Positions 20,929-32,669 of a DNA stretch of 64,000 nucleotides are shown here, piece after piece. The DNA comes from Acholoe squamosa. Lineage: Eukaryota; Annelida; Polychaeta; Phyllodocida; Polynoidae. Positions within the stretch are counted from its first letter, which is position 1, and every line of letters begins with the position of its first letter. The stretch is from positions 6,378,501 through 6,442,500 of the forward strand of contig OX439043.1 in NCBI GenBank assembly GCA_949317995.1. The letters run 5' to 3'. The notes below the pieces were generated by a model. That model was given only the letters and a program-made list of their open reading frames with translations. It was not told the origin of the DNA and did not search any database. A program made the translations under genes and the position numbers.

Positions 20929-22160
20929 ACACCACTCATACCTCCCTACCCACTCCTTCTACCTCTCCTCCCGTGTACAAACCCATAGAGACAACTCATA
21001 CCTCCCTACCCACCCTCCTACCTCTCCTCCTGTGTACAAACCCTTAGAAGCCACTCATACCTCCCTACCCATTCCTTCTACCTCTCCTCCCATGTACAAA
21101 CCCATAGAGACCACTCCTACCTCCCTACCCACCCCTCCTACCTCTCCTCCCGTGTACAAACTCATAGAGGCCAGTCCTACTTCCCTACCCACTCCTCCTA
21201 CCTCTCCTCCCATGTACAAGCCCATATACACCCTTCCTACCTCCCTACCTACTCATTCTACCTCTCCTCCCGTGTACAAACCCATAGAGGCCACTCCTAC
21301 CTCCCTACCCACTCCTCATGTGTACAAACCCATAGAAACAACTCATACCTCCCTACCCACCCCTCCTACCTCTCCTCCCGTGTACAAACCCATCGTCACC
21401 CCTCCTACCTTCCTATCCACGCCTTCTACCTCTGCTCCCATGTACAAACCCATAGAGGCCACTCATACCTCCCTACCCACCCTTCCTACCTCTCCTCCTG
21501 TGTACAAACCTATAGAAACCACTCATACCTCCCTACCCACTCCTTCTACCTCTCCTCCCATGTACAAACTCATAGAGGCCAGTCCTACCTCCCTATCCAC
21601 TCCTTCTACCTCTCCTCCCGTGTACAAACCTATACAAACCACTCATACCTCCCTACCCACCCCTCCTACCTCTCCTCCCATGTACAAACTCATAGAGGCC
21701 AGTCCTACCTCCATACCAACCCCTCCTACCTCTCCTCCTGTGTACAAACCCATAGAGACCACTCCTACCTCCCTACCCACCCCTCCTACCTCTCCTCCCA
21801 TGTACAAACTCATAGAGGCCAGTCCTACCTCCATACCAACCCCTCCTACCTCTCCTCCCGTGTACAAACCCATAGAGACCACTCCTACCTCCCTACCTAC
21901 CCCTCCTACCTCTCCTCCTGTGTACAAACCCATAGAGGCCAGTCCTTCCTCCCTACCCATTCCTCCTACCTCTCCTCCCGTGTACAAGCCCATATACACC
22001 CTTCCTACCTCCCTACCCACTCATTCTACCTCTCCTCCCGTGTACAAACCCATAGAGACCACTCATACCTCACTACCCACCCCTCCTACCTCTCCTCCCA
22101 TGTACAAACTCATAGAGGCCAGTCCTACGTCCATACCAACCCCTCCTATACACTCCTCCT
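19309..22160 (+). repeat. 60-bp satellite array, about 47 units
   Basis: The units align at exactly 60 bp, with few length exceptions: one 62-bp unit near 20881-20942, one 59-bp unit near 21010, and one short unit near 21310. The part 19369-19980 shows a 120-bp higher-order alternation of two unit types (ctcatagag and cctatagag). Confidence 0.95.
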
Positions 22161-22162
22161 GA
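21032..22162 (+). CDS. Continuation of the repeat ORF in a shifted frame (376 codons)
   Basis: Same 20-residue repeat as the preceding ORF, in a frame offset by +1 after the 62-bp and 59-bp units. It ends at a TGA at 22160-22162, immediately past the last unit. Two AATAAA hexamers follow within about 65 nt. If the two length-variant units are assembly or allele errors, this and the 19249 ORF would form one protein of roughly 970 residues; otherwise the gene is broken. Confidence 0.3.
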   Translation: MYKPLEATHTSLPIPSTSPPMYKPIETTPTSLPTPPTSPPVYKLIEASPTSLPTPPTSPPMYKPIYTLPTSLPTHSTSPPVYKPIEATPTSLPTPHVYKPIETTHTSLPTPPTSPPVYKPIVTPPTFLSTPSTSAPMYKPIEATHTSLPTLPTSPPVYKPIETTHTSLPTPSTSPPMYKLIEASPTSLSTPSTSPPVYKPIQTTHTSLPTPPTSPPMYKLIEASPTSIPTPPTSPPVYKPIETTPTSLPTPPTSPPMYKLIEASPTSIPTPPTSPPVYKPIETTPTSLPTPPTSPPVYKPIEASPSSLPIPPTSPPVYKPIYTLPTSLPTHSTSPPVYKPIETTHTSLPTPPTSPPMYKLIEASPTSIPTPPIHSS

Positions 22163-22208
22163 TACACCCCTGTCCATCCCCCATATGATGATGAGAAACT
22201 AATTGATG

Positions 22209-22228
22209 AATAAATGATGACAAATAAA
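22209..22228 (+). promoter_or_regulatory. Two AATAAA polyadenylation-type signals
   Basis: aataaa occurs at 22209-22214 and 22223-22228, just after the stop of the repeat ORF. The hexamer is common by chance in AT-rich DNA; position is the only support. Confidence 0.3.
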
Positions 22229-22259
22229 GATGAGAAATATCCCAGTTCCAATCATATAT

Positions 22260-22660
22260 ACACCACCTCCTAAAGCTAAATGCCTCCTGAAGCTAAATGC
22301 CTTCAAAAGCTAAACACCTATTTATCTAAATGCCTCCTAAAGCTAAACACCATGTATCTAAACACCTCCTGAAGCTAAAAACTATTTTTCTAAATGCCTC
22401 CAAAAGCTAAACACCATCTATCTAAACATCTCATCTAATCTAAACCCTATACACCTAAACACTTGCTAGTGCTACACACCTAATGTTTAAACACCACATA
22501 AATCTAAACACTTCCATAGCTACACACATTTTACCTAAACGCGTTCAAAATTAAATGCGTTTAGCAAGAAAATGTGCTTAGAAAAGCGGGACAAGAATGT
22601 GTTTAGCTATGTGTTTAGGATCTAAACACTGGTGTTTGGATGCTAAACACCAAGTTTACA
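22260..22660. repeat. Degenerate ctaaacacc/ctaaatgcc array
   Basis: About 30-bp units of the form aagctaaatgcctcc and tatctaaacacc, turning into inverted gtgtttagc motifs after 22555. Part of the cargo of the long TIR element. Confidence 0.7.
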
Positions 22661-23182
22661 GTGTATGTATGCAGCAGGCTATTCACTCTTTCGAGCAGGA
22701 GTGTTCCCTGTAAGTGCTCTTGTACTCAGGTTAAACCGCTATGCAATTCTTTCACTAAGATCGCAATGATCTTAGCGCTGGAAAAGGAATAGTGAAGTGA
22801 TCTCAGGACTTGCTATTCCTAACAGGCCTGCAACCATTGCATTAGATAGGGTAGACTTGCCAGGTGTTATGATATGTGCCTACACTAAGATCGCAGGGGT
22901 AGAAATCCCAGAATCTTTTGAATTAACCTCCAGACATAGTTGCCATGCTGAGCTCTATCCACCCAATACTTGTGAGTGACAGCCTCACTGGCTACAGTGA
23001 TTTGAACACCATTTCATTTATCTTGTACTTTCTTTCAGGCATATATCTTATCAAGTGACCACCCAACTTGGCAGTATAGTAGATCCGTTCAAGACTGGCT
23101 TGGCAATATGTGACATATATAGTACACAAAGATTCATTTTCTCCATAATTGCTGATTATAAAATCAGCTGCAAGCACTCATC

Positions 23183-23300
23183 TGGAGGGCATTTCCTAAC
23201 AGGCCATGACTGCTCACTTTCAAATCGCAGTCAATGGGAATACATATTTTAACATTATTGAGCATGTGGTATCTACGACTGCCCTGCCAAACTCTATGTG
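23183..23300 (-). mobile_element. Short dispersed repeat (CGACTGCCCT family)
   Basis: Ends ggagggcatttcctaac and ctacgactgccctgcc correspond in inverse to those at 56485-56633 and 62961-63100. Probably a MITE. Confidence 0.5.
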
Positions 23301-24049
23301 ATTTCCCAGCCTTTTGAACAGAAATCACATGCCTCTGGCTTGAACTACTGCTTATATTTGGACCTTAACACGATGGGAGTTTTCATCACTGTGCATGCCA
23401 CAGGCAGGTGATTGTAATCAGGCTGCAGCTACAGGCATGTGATTTGCTCGAGCCTCTTTTTGAGGTCCAACTAGGTCATTAGGTCATGACATCACACGCA
23501 GCAATGGAGGCTGCCCGTCAGCCGCCGATAGGCCACCCGTCAGCAGTGATAGGGGAATTAAAAAGATTAGGGATAAAAGTGAACCAAATAATCATACTCA
23601 AAGCTCTAATAGAACTAGAAACAGTTAAAGGGCTAAGGATACTGTCCCTACGTCGTCCTTCAGTGACTGATGGCTGTCAGTTGGCCGTGAATTGGTGGAT
23701 TTGTTATGTATACAAAGAGGAAATCACCTGCCTGTGATGTGCACAGTGATCAAAACTCCTATAGGATTAAGGGCCAAATAGTCACGTGATTTATGTTCAT
23801 AGGGGACGTTTTCTGCATAAATTCTGGAATTACAGAGGAGTTGTAGGGCACTACCTACTATAACTGACACTAACGTTTAGGTTGCCAAATCGTAGTGGGT
23901 GTGTGCAGTCATTGTACCTTAAGAAAAGGCCTCAAAAATACCATTACGTGAGCCTACAGGTATTTCACTGCAGAACTTTCACAGTAAATCGAGTGTTGTG
24001 TTTTGGATTGTTACATACCGGAAGAAGCCAAATCACTTTGGGAGTGTGG
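23301..24049. other. No recognisable gene
   Basis: Contains a local duplication of a caggcaggtgatt/cacatgcc-type motif (23320-23450 and around 23725) but no supported ORF. Confidence 0.35.
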
Positions 24050-24240
24050 ATGGGGGGGTCCCCCATGTCACATGTTGATTATGAAAAATGTCCCCATGTC
24101 AGTTTTTAGAAATGGTCATGTCACCATGTCGATTTTTAAGAAATTTTTCATGTCACCATGTCAATTTTAAGAACTTTTTCATGTCCCATGTCAGTAAGCC
24201 TAAAATAGCCCATGTCACCATGCCAATTTTAGTGGTCCAC
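24050..24240. repeat. GGTCCCC-ended repeat with internal catgtca units
   Basis: Begins ggggggtcccccatgtca and contains about 35-bp degenerate units of catgtcaccatgtcaattttaag. Related blocks lie at 42567-42812, 47790-47880 and 56813-57028. Confidence 0.55.
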
Positions 24241-24553
24241 ACCTATCACTTTGCTTGACATCCGGGTTGCCGAGCTTTGCTTGAGAGTCTTAACAGTACA
24301 GCATGAGAAATATGACAGAAAAGACATTGACAGTAGTTTCGATATTCAACACCAGGTTGCAGCATTCTACACAGAGATCTATGGGTCATTTTCAGCAAGT
24401 CCTTATAGCACTTACATCAGCCTTCTATATATGTCCTTCTAGTAAGGTTTCAGAGACCAAAATGTTATATTAACATAATTGTTACCTTAACTGCAAAAGA
24501 CAGGGGTTCGAACATTACATAGGTTCTTTTGAGCTCAACTACTAACTGCTATA

Positions 24554-25343
24554 GGGCCGTCCATAAATTATATCACACCATTTTGGGCCATTTTCAACAC
24601 CTGGCTGACACCCACCCCCCCCCCCATACTGTCGACTCAGCTCAGCTTCCATTAATATCTTATCTGAATCTTATTAGAACTTTATCTTATTTTTTTCTGT
24701 GTCTTTTTTTGTTGTTTTTGTAAATTTGACAATCTGTTTTCCACATAGTAAAATTTAGAAAAAAAAGATGAATCCTCTTGTGTTTTTCGGCTTTGTGTAA
24801 ATAGGTCCTCAGCCTTGGGTCCCTGGGGAACATCAGACACCATGTACGTCATAGTGACCAATTACCAAACACCACTGGGATAGCAGCGAGTGCATTGTGG
24901 TGGTTCTACTAATTAAATTAACCTGGACCTCAACGTTCTGCCCTCTGGGCCTTATTTGGGAATATCCCTAGCGATGACAAAGCCTCATATATGTTGTTAA
25001 AATAAGTTCATTGATGCCCTAATCAAAATATGACTCTTTTCCCCATGGGACATCCATGAATTCATTTACAACCATGAGTTTATTGACAGCTGTTGGAGCG
25101 GGATGCACTGGCTTGGTTGGTACTCCCTCAATGCATAACACACCTGAGCAGGTGGGCTTAGTCCTTGGGCCATCCAGAAATGATGTCATGCTGGAGGGGG
25201 GAATGGGCGGGGGGCAGGCCCGGCATGACGGAACTAATTTTTCATATACCTTCACCATTCCATAATTGGCAAAAAAAACATAACCGGTGGGGCGAGGCAG
25301 TCAAAAAACGGTCAAATTTTGCATCTTGTCATTTATGGACGGC
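24554..25343. mobile_element. 790-bp element with GGCCGTCCATAAAT inverted ends
   Basis: ggccgtccataaat at 24554 is matched by atttatggacggc at 25331-25343. The interior has a C-run and no supported ORF. Non-autonomous TIR element; superfamily not determined. Confidence 0.55.
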
Positions 25344-25379
25344 AACTTTTAAGAGTCACTCATACGCACGTACATGCAC

Positions 25380-25905
25380 CAATGCGATGCTAGGGAGTCT
25401 GCTTTCTCATTGTACTATAATGGCAGCCTAGGAGTGTATCAGCCCTGGAGGGTGTTGCTCCTATGGTAAAAAGAGCTGTCAGTAGGTACCCTCTTTTCAA
25501 AAGAAGTCATGCTCTGCTTCACCATTCAACCACATTAGTCTAAAAAGTCACCTGCCTTGTTTAAAACAGAAAGAGCTGCACTATCAGGTACCTACTCATG
25601 TCACACACTCTATAGTATATTATATTGACTGACTTCTCCCAACTAGGTACCTACTCAAATCCCCCTTTTTTAGCACCATACTTAAATCACCACTTGTGAG
25701 CAACAAAAGGGACAAGTTATAGCTACATGAAAAGAAAGGACTGGAAACGAGGGCATTTTTAGCCAGCTCTTCCTTTTACTATAGGAGCAACACCCTCCTG
25801 TAGATCGATATAATGCATGACTGGGACCGCACCAATGCTGCATTTGTGCATCATGAGAAGAGATTGGCATGATGCATTGATGCACTATCTGGACATGAAG
25901 GGTTA
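25380..25905. mobile_element. Decayed TTAA-family MITE with nested element
   Basis: The left remnant around 25430 (tatcagccctgg) and the right remnant 25800-25905 (gctgcatttgtgcatcatg, then catgaagggttaa) enclose the GGAGGGTGTTGCTCC-family element. Confidence 0.5.
25447..25798 (+). mobile_element. TIR element, GGAGGGTGTTGCTCC family
   Basis: Ends ggagggtgttgctcctat and ataggagcaacaccctcc are inverted copies. The interior is shared with 9408-9770 (inverted) and 36039-36400. Confidence 0.8.
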
Positions 25906-25952
25906 AGCCGTGTTAATGAGTACATACTTCACATCCTGTTGTTCTGTGCCTT

Positions 25953-26303
25953 TTAACCCTTTAAGGGCAGCTGGTGCATTATGCCCATCGGTCGTCATGA
26001 TGCATCAATGAAGTTCTGACAATACTGCATGCCACCACTTTATTGAAGCATCATGCAAACCCTCCGGGAGGTTATGTAGCATTCCCGTAGGTCGGCATGA
26101 TGCTCCAATGAAGTTCTAGTGAGCAGTCTTGACAGCACTCCATCGGTGCATCATGCCGACGCTACGGAGTTGATACACAAACTCCTGGAGGGTCGCCATA
26201 ATGCTCCAATAAAGTGCTGGTGAGTAGTCTCGCCAGCAGTGCATTGGTGCATCATGACGACTGATGGGTATGATGCATTAATGCATCAGCGGCCTTAAAT
26301 GGG
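25953..26303. mobile_element. TTAA-family palindromic MITE
   Basis: Starts ttaaccctttaagggcagct and ends gcatcagcggccttaaa. The interior repeats gatgctccaatgaagttct and cgccagcag palindromes. Confidence 0.7.
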
Positions 26304-26513
26304 ACCACATCCGTAGTTGTTACATTCATTCGCCAGATTCATAATATTTCACATGTTCAAGTAACAAAAGGAAATACTGCTTGGTATACAGGTGGTTTCC
26401 ATGAACATATCGTATCATCAGATTTGTCCTAACACATATATTACTATTACAATTTATAGTCTGCCTAGTGCCATTAGTAATTCACCTCTTAAATTGATTT
26501 GAAACCTTCCATA

Positions 26514-26640
26514 TTATTGAACTTCAGCGGGTATCAGTTCCCATACTTGATTTCCACGATATAGTGGACTAGTTCTATATATCTCCATCTTTGGTCTGCT
26601 AACGTTTAGTTTTCTCTTATCATATCCCCTCAATTCTCTT
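26514..26640 (-). pseudogene. LINE reverse transcriptase C-terminal fragment
   Basis: The minus-strand frame ends KRKLNVSRPKMEIYRTSPLY followed by RGNQVWELIPAEVQ. This is the conserved tail of LINE ORF2 proteins, where a basic K-L-V-P-R segment precedes an F/Y-x-Y-R-G-x-x-x-W-N-x-L-P motif. No RT catalytic core lies upstream, so this is a short dead remnant. Confidence 0.65.
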
Positions 26641-26769
26641 GAGGCGTCATGATGCATGAACGCATGTGTTTTTGAATTTTTTTGTCTTTCACCTAAAGAG
26701 GCTACTCTAAAAAAATTTTGCATGAACGCAGCCCCGGGGAGTAATGTATCAAGGTTACAAACAGTTACA

Positions 26770-26925
26770 AAAGTAGGTATCTCATAATACAGCACACACT
26801 ATGTTTAAGCAAGGCAGGTGCTTTTTTAGACTTATAGTTGAATGGTGAAGCAGAGCGTAACTTCTTTCGAAAAGAGGGCACCTATCCCCAGCTCTATTTA
26901 GCATACGAGGAACACCCTCCTATTA
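26770..26925 (-). mobile_element. Partial GGAGGGTGTTGCTCC-family element
   Basis: Shares aagcaaggcaggtgctttt, gaatggtgaagcagagcg and a gaggaacaccctcc end with the full copies; the left half is missing. Confidence 0.6.
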
Positions 26926-26929
26926 TAAC

Positions 26930-29900
26930 CCCCCCCTCCCACCTCCACCACATGCTTCCAGTTCCACCCACGTTCAGACCTGCTATAGTGTTCAGACTTC
27001 AGGACCTGTTTTGGATTGCATGGCACCGGAAATAGAAGCAGCCAATCAGGTTCATGTCAAATGCCAGTAGACGCTGTGACGTAGATGGTGGCGTATGTAT
27101 GACGTCAGAAGACGTGGGTGAAGTGGGCATTGTGTAAGAGAATAATGAATCGTCATGATGTCTCTATTGTCCCGTATGGTTCAACAATGTATAATTTACA
27201 CACGCTGAATCATGGACCCAGTGGTCATAAAAAGTCATTCCAACATTGAATCAGGATTGATGAGTAGGTGATCAATATTGATAAATATCAATTGTCCAGT
27301 GGCAACTGACCAAGGGAAATGGTCAGGGGGCCTAACTTTTTAGGGAAACCCCCACTATGGGTTATTCTTACTACATTAAACATTAATCAATACACCCCTG
27401 GTTCCCACAAGGGGAACTCTCCTAATTAAGGTTTTCAAAACCTTCTTAATAATTAATAATGATGGCTTTTGCCAAGTCCATTGACAATTTTGGGTATTAT
27501 GCATACAAGGTACATGATACAAAGGGATTTTCGGTATGAAAATACGGTACAAGAATGAAATAGGTGTACATGGAGGTTCCTTTATGGAACTTTTCAAAAA
27601 TAAGAGATACCGGTAGCATGCTATTAATTGTTGGATCAAAGAAACCTTATGATACTTATTACTACAGGAATAAATGGGTACACATATTTTTGGCACGTCG
27701 TGAATACTGTTTGTACCTGAGTCTGTCGTGGCTATGTATTGATACAATGGAGTATGAAAATACATTTGTCTAAGCTGAGGTATATTGAGTATTTACAAAT
27801 ATGATGTACCGGTAAGAAAAGAAAGGAAAAATGTCATATACACAGTATGTGGAGTTGGCACCAGGAAGTCGAACCAAGGTTGGGAGCTTCCCAAGATAAG
27901 TTCGGCTTCAAGCTGCAAAGGGCACATGTTTAGCCAGTATAAATTGACCGAGGGCTGGCTGTGGGAAGAGAGAGAAAAAAAAATTAAAGATTTCATGTAG
28001 GACAGGGTCAAGGTAGTACTCGATAAGACTGTTGGCCCCGCTCTACATAGTTTGTGCCAAACTTAAGAACTTAAGGTTTAAGTATGAACTTAATTATGCT
28101 ACCGACTAAAGTTCATAAATACAATACATAGTTGAGCTTGAAAAGGGTGTACAAATGGGGATGATCTTGTAGCACCTAAGCTGACATTATAAAAGGTCAT
28201 GTTATAAAAGTCACCTAAAAGATCATAATAGTTAGCCAATCTATTGAAGGCATAAAAAGGTTGACCTTGTTTACAAAAATAAAAGCCAGTCTTTTGTCCA
28301 AAATAATCATCTTGGGTAGTTGTTGGTGGGGTCGGTGGGAGATTGGGTCTCCATGACATGTCATAAATTTTGGGGTTCATGGCTGCCATGGCAATATTGG
28401 CACTTGTTTCTCCTGAAATGTTCTATAGCATGGAAGCTATTAGGTGATAAGTTCCCATGTTGTTTCGATGTTGGTTTGGTCCATGGTTTAGTAGGTACTG
28501 GTCCCGCCTCCTTGGGTTTGGCTTCTGATGCTGAAGGAACTGATGTTGTGTTGGTGGTAGGCCTGCTGAGAAAACGATTGTCCGTTATGGGTTGCAGACA
28601 GGCCATGGTTAACACAGAAAAAGGATGCGAGGTCAATATCATTTTGTCAACGTATAAACCCTAAGTACAGGGCTCAATAGATTCATTTGGCTTAGCGTGG
28701 GTCCTGTCTCTAGGGACGCTTTGAATAAGTGACAATAAGTTTGTTTTGGTTCTGCTAGTGCACATGTTTTTCTTTTGTAATTGTAACCCGTGTCATGTGC
28801 TGGGGGGGGGGGGGTTCAGGGGGTTTGCTTGGCTTGGTGTGAGGGAGTGGTGTGTGAGGTATAGTTGTTTGGTGAATTTGGGGTGGGAAAGGAAAAATTT
28901 ATACAAATTTTGGGGGGGTTTGGTTGTTTTGGGGTTGTGTGTTTATTAATAGGACACTCATAGGCATAATTCTTAAACAGACTAGTTTGTTAGGCTAATC
29001 TATGACTAGTAATTGATGTATTTTACCCTGACTCTTTTGTAAGAGGTTTAGTGACTAGTGAGCTAAGATACAGTGGTGGGGGCGCTTGGCCTGATAAATT
29101 GAGCAAATTCAAACATTCAAAGATTGATAGCTGTGACCAAACAGATCCATTGCCTTGCTCCTATTGCCATATGGGCCTAGAAGGCTATGGATGGTCCACC
29201 CCGGGTTGAGTCCATATGACTTTGGTGCCTCAAGGCTAATAGACAATTTTAAAATGATGGGTAGTCCAGGGTAGGATAGGTTGTGTGTGGGGTGGGTGGG
29301 GTGGGTGGGGTGTTGCCAAAAGGTTGATAAGTAAGATCTAAAGTGGTCAGGTCGTCGTGGAAAGGCATGATGTGGACTGCAAATTCAACTATCACATTTT
29401 ACAAAGCACTTTGGGTGCACACTACCATTGGCATGTAATGGGTATCTGGGTAACATGATGGCATAATCCATCATTGTCATGCTAGAACGATTGATGACGC
29501 TACTAAATAGGCACATAAGACAAATCCTACCTGGGCTGGTTGCATGGCAGCTTCAGCATTTGGCCCTGTGTTCTCCGGATACTTGCTCCATGTGGTGACT
29601 GGGTTTGGTAAGTTTGGTGTATTGTTATGAAGTGGATAAGATTGGGGTGGGAGGAGGCTTATATGCTGATCATGAGGTGACTATCTCTCAATCACAGTCA
29701 TCCCTCAGAGGTATGTCCCTCCCTAAAATGGCGTGTAGCCTTTCTATTGGATGGATGCTAGTGGACTGGCCGGTCCTATGCAAATTATGATCCTTAGTAC
29801 TTCAGGATGGAGTGGTCAGTTATGACCCAATATTGTTGTGGTTATGGTCGGGTGATATGTGAAATACTGGCGATGATATCAGGTCTTGTGGGATCCCTAT

Positions 29901-30809
29901 CCTGGCCACCTGTCGCGCAGGAATTAAGGATGTTAATATAATTATGTGTCTCACCAAACATTCCAGTACCAATGGTAAACAGAGGTATAAACACGGATCA
30001 GGATGCAAGAGAGCTGCTCTCCAACAGTAGGCCGTCATTTGGTAATACCTTAGGGTATTGAGGAGCCCTGAGCTTGTAACAAACCAGCGCATGCATGTCC
30101 CAATTGAATGGGATCACAAACCGAGCGTACGCTGTGACTGTGGGTAATTTATGTGGCGTGCCAACCAGATCATCCAGTTTACGGCTGCCTGAGCCTCCGG
30201 GAAATTAAATAAAATTTTTGGCAATGTCACTCACTTAGTTGTGGTAGTAAGGTTGTGATGTGTTGGTATGATAATTGGAATTTGTGAAAGAAAAATAAGA
30301 AGATATAAAAAAAAGCTGAATTTGGTGGTTCTAATGAATAATCTCCATTGAAGTAATGTATGGGAAATGGAGAGGAAACATCTCATACACAAAGAAAATA
30401 TGACTATAGTGTCTGGGTAGTGTTTTGAATGTCTGTTTCAAGGGTGGTAAAAATGTTATTATGGGGATGAGTCTGTTAAAAGGTAATAGAGTGGGGTTGG
30501 GGTGGGGGGTCTATGCTCCGAATATAGACGTTGCAAGATAATTTTGCAGGAAAAAGATCCCTATTTTCTTTTAGTGTTGGGTGTTCTAGGTTTAGGACAA
30601 AAAGAGATTTTTCTGTATTTGGTCATGAATTTCAAACCTAGGGTGGGTGGGCGATTTTAAATCAGCAACCACATGGTACCTGGTTCTAAATTCATCGCCG
30701 TTGATGAGGGAGCTTTTTGGTCATTGAGTGTCTTATCTGGACTGGGGTCTTATCAGCCAGTAAAGCTGTGAGTCTAGAGTGTTTAACATATTTTTAAAAT
30801 ATGTGCTTG
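26930..30809. other. No supported gene; G/T-rich and low-complexity stretches
   Basis: Holds a G-run at 28801-28814, a gggtggggtgggtgg stretch near 29290, and several small frames. A minus-strand frame at 28361-28642 ends with CQYCHGSHEP, which could be a relic of a retroelement zinc finger, but nothing around it confirms this. The 28099-28389 frame is likewise unassigned. Confidence 0.35.
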
Positions 30810-31400
30810 CTATTTTATCAGCCATTTTTGGCTAATAGAAGACAGGGAGGCGCCAGAATCAACAAGAGCTCTATACAAGTAGTTATCTATGTCAACAGAT
30901 ACTGCACCTTTAGTCAATTCTGTATCAATGAAAGTGGCCTTACCTTGCTGTCCATATTGATCAGACTTGCTTTTCAACTTCAGAATCAGCGTTCTCTGGC
31001 TGTAGTTCTCATATTGGTCCTCATCATCGTTAGTGCAAGAGTCCTGGTCCTCCTTATATTCCATACGTTCTGTGTAATAGTTACTGGAGGTGTGAGAGTC
31101 AATTGAGTTGACTTCCGCTTCAGTAGTAGGATCAGGAGTAGTGGTGGGCAGTTGTATGGTCGGGTCCTTTAGGGTGGGGGTGGGGACTATAGGTGCTGTA
31201 GTTCCGTCTCCTGAATCCTAGTCATTGCGACTGCTCCTGGGGCTGTCGCTGTCGGCGTCAGACTGAGGCGCTGTATAGCTTCTACCAGGGGAGGTGTCCC
31301 TTGGTGTGACAGGTGGGTATAACTGGATCATTTTGAAGGTGTCAGGTGATGAATTTTCTCTCTGGAACTGGTGTGCTGCAGTTGCAGGTGGGTTTGGCGC
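30810..31400 (-). pseudogene. Degraded gag-protease remnant of an LTR retroelement
   Basis: Minus-strand reading gives a P/S/T-rich stretch with one stop near 31220, then an acidic region (TNDDEDQYENYSQ), then YLYRALVDSGASLSSIS, the D-S-G-A active-site motif of a retropepsin. The frame stops at 30810 soon after the motif and no RT follows. The DSG motif is clear; membership in Gypsy or Bel/Pao cannot be told. Confidence 0.6.
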
Positions 31401-31499
31401 GTCTAGCCCAGGTGATGCAAAGGTACGTTCAGAAACTGGCTCCTTGGGTGTGGTCTCACTATTACTCGTGGCTATGAGAGGTTAGTAGTGGGATATTCT

Positions 31500-32316
31500 G
31501 AGGAGTTCTCCACCGTTGTCAACGTACCGTTACAAGTCGATGTTGTAATGAACACTGAATCCAGAGAAGTTCTTTGATCCTTGTTTATTGCATGATGACA
31601 GAGTGTACATATAGTTGGTAACAATGATACACTTGCCAGCGTGCAGGCTCTGCCCCTAAGCTCCTAGCTCAACCTGTCGTAGGTCCTAGATACTAGGGAG
31701 GTTGTATGTGGTATAATGTAAGTAGAAAAGATGAGCTGCTCACCAGGTCTTAAATACTAAGGTGAGCAGCTCACAGGGTGATGAAATGTCTTGGTAGGAA
31801 CAGGTCAGATCTGGTCAGATCTGGTTGGGTCTGATCAGATCTGACGCGTCGCCATACCCGGTAATGATTCTATTTAGAGATGGACCAATCAGGATGAAGG
31901 GAGGTTGTGGAATTTCCCTGCATCCTAGAAATGTGTCCACAGGTATGTCGGTATGTTGTGATACTCCCAGTGAGTCAGTGCCCAGAAATAGGATGGGTCC
32001 GGCTCTCACAACATCCTGGTATGGTTGATGTAAGAGCAGCTCACTGTACACACAGGGCGGGGGGAATTGAGCTGTGAGCTTGTGAACAGGTCCTGAGCGT
32101 ATGTGGCGAAGTATTTTATAAATGTGTAAAATAATGAAAAATATCCAGAATGGTCCATTGACAATATGTAAGTGTGCATAGTATGAACATCTGTCATAGT
32201 AGTAAATACTACATAACCAAAAAAAAACTCTTATCATAGGAGAAAAGCCCATATCAATCTCAAGCGTAAATGTCAGTTCACCATAATGACTGTGGTAATA
32301 CCACATGTCATACCCT
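31500..32316. other. No supported gene
   Basis: A long minus-strand frame (31815-32426) has low-complexity aromatic and hydrophobic content and runs into the tandem duplication, so I do not propose it as a gene. Contains a gtgagcagctcac-type hairpin at 31730-31775 and repeated ggtcagatct. Confidence 0.35.
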
Positions 32317-32642
32317 AGGATGAAAATAGAATGCAATATTAAGGACATAGACATAGATATGGAGAAACAGTAAAACAGTGATAATATCATAGAAAATACA
32401 GCATGAAAAGACATAGATAATGACACATGAGCAGTGGTAAATACGAGCTGCTACGGTGGCAAATTATAAGATTAAGACTAGGATGAGAATATAATGTAAT
32501 ATTAAGGACATAGACATAGATATGGAGAAACAGTAAAACAGTGATAATATCATAGATAATACAGCATGAAAAGACATAGATAATGACACATGAGCAGTGG
32601 TAAATACGAGCTGCTATGGTGGCAAATTATAAGATTATTGTC
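32317..32642. repeat. 163-bp tandem duplication
   Basis: Two adjacent copies starting at 32317 and 32480 (aggatgaaaatag and aggatgagaatat) with few differences, e.g. gagctgctacggtgg against gagctgctatggtgg. It lies directly downstream of the LINE. Confidence 0.85.
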
Positions 32643-32669
32643 TAGAAGTGGTAATACCAGCTACTAGAC

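Larger units (their letters stand above)
18762..22933 (+). mobile_element. TIR element, long form (copy 2), carrying a repeat-ORF cargo
   Basis: The left end tcaggaggttaaatcaaaag and the right end (complement tctggaggttaattcaaaag) are terminal inverted repeats. The flanks 18770-19205 and 22665-22930 align with the left and right parts of the short copy at 5228-5963. The short copies read continuously from cctcccctctttatg to tatgcagcaggc; here about 3.4 kb lie between those points. The insert contains a 60-bp array with long open frames and a second AT-rich degenerate array. No transposase is visible. Confidence 0.8.

Noticed and set aside
19275-22020. Gly/Val-rich minus-strand ORFs in the 60-bp array
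   Set aside because: Shadow frames of the 60-bp repeat; shorter than the plus-strand frame and without promoter or stop context.
28099-28642. Zinc-finger-like CQYCHGSH frame as gag of a retroelement
   Set aside because: Only a short motif; the surrounding frames do not show Gag or RT and the protease remnant lies more than 2 kb away.
31815-32426. 203-codon minus-strand ORF resembling a membrane protein
   Set aside because: Hydrophobic residues come from AT-rich low-complexity DNA, and part of the frame lies in a 163-bp tandem duplication.
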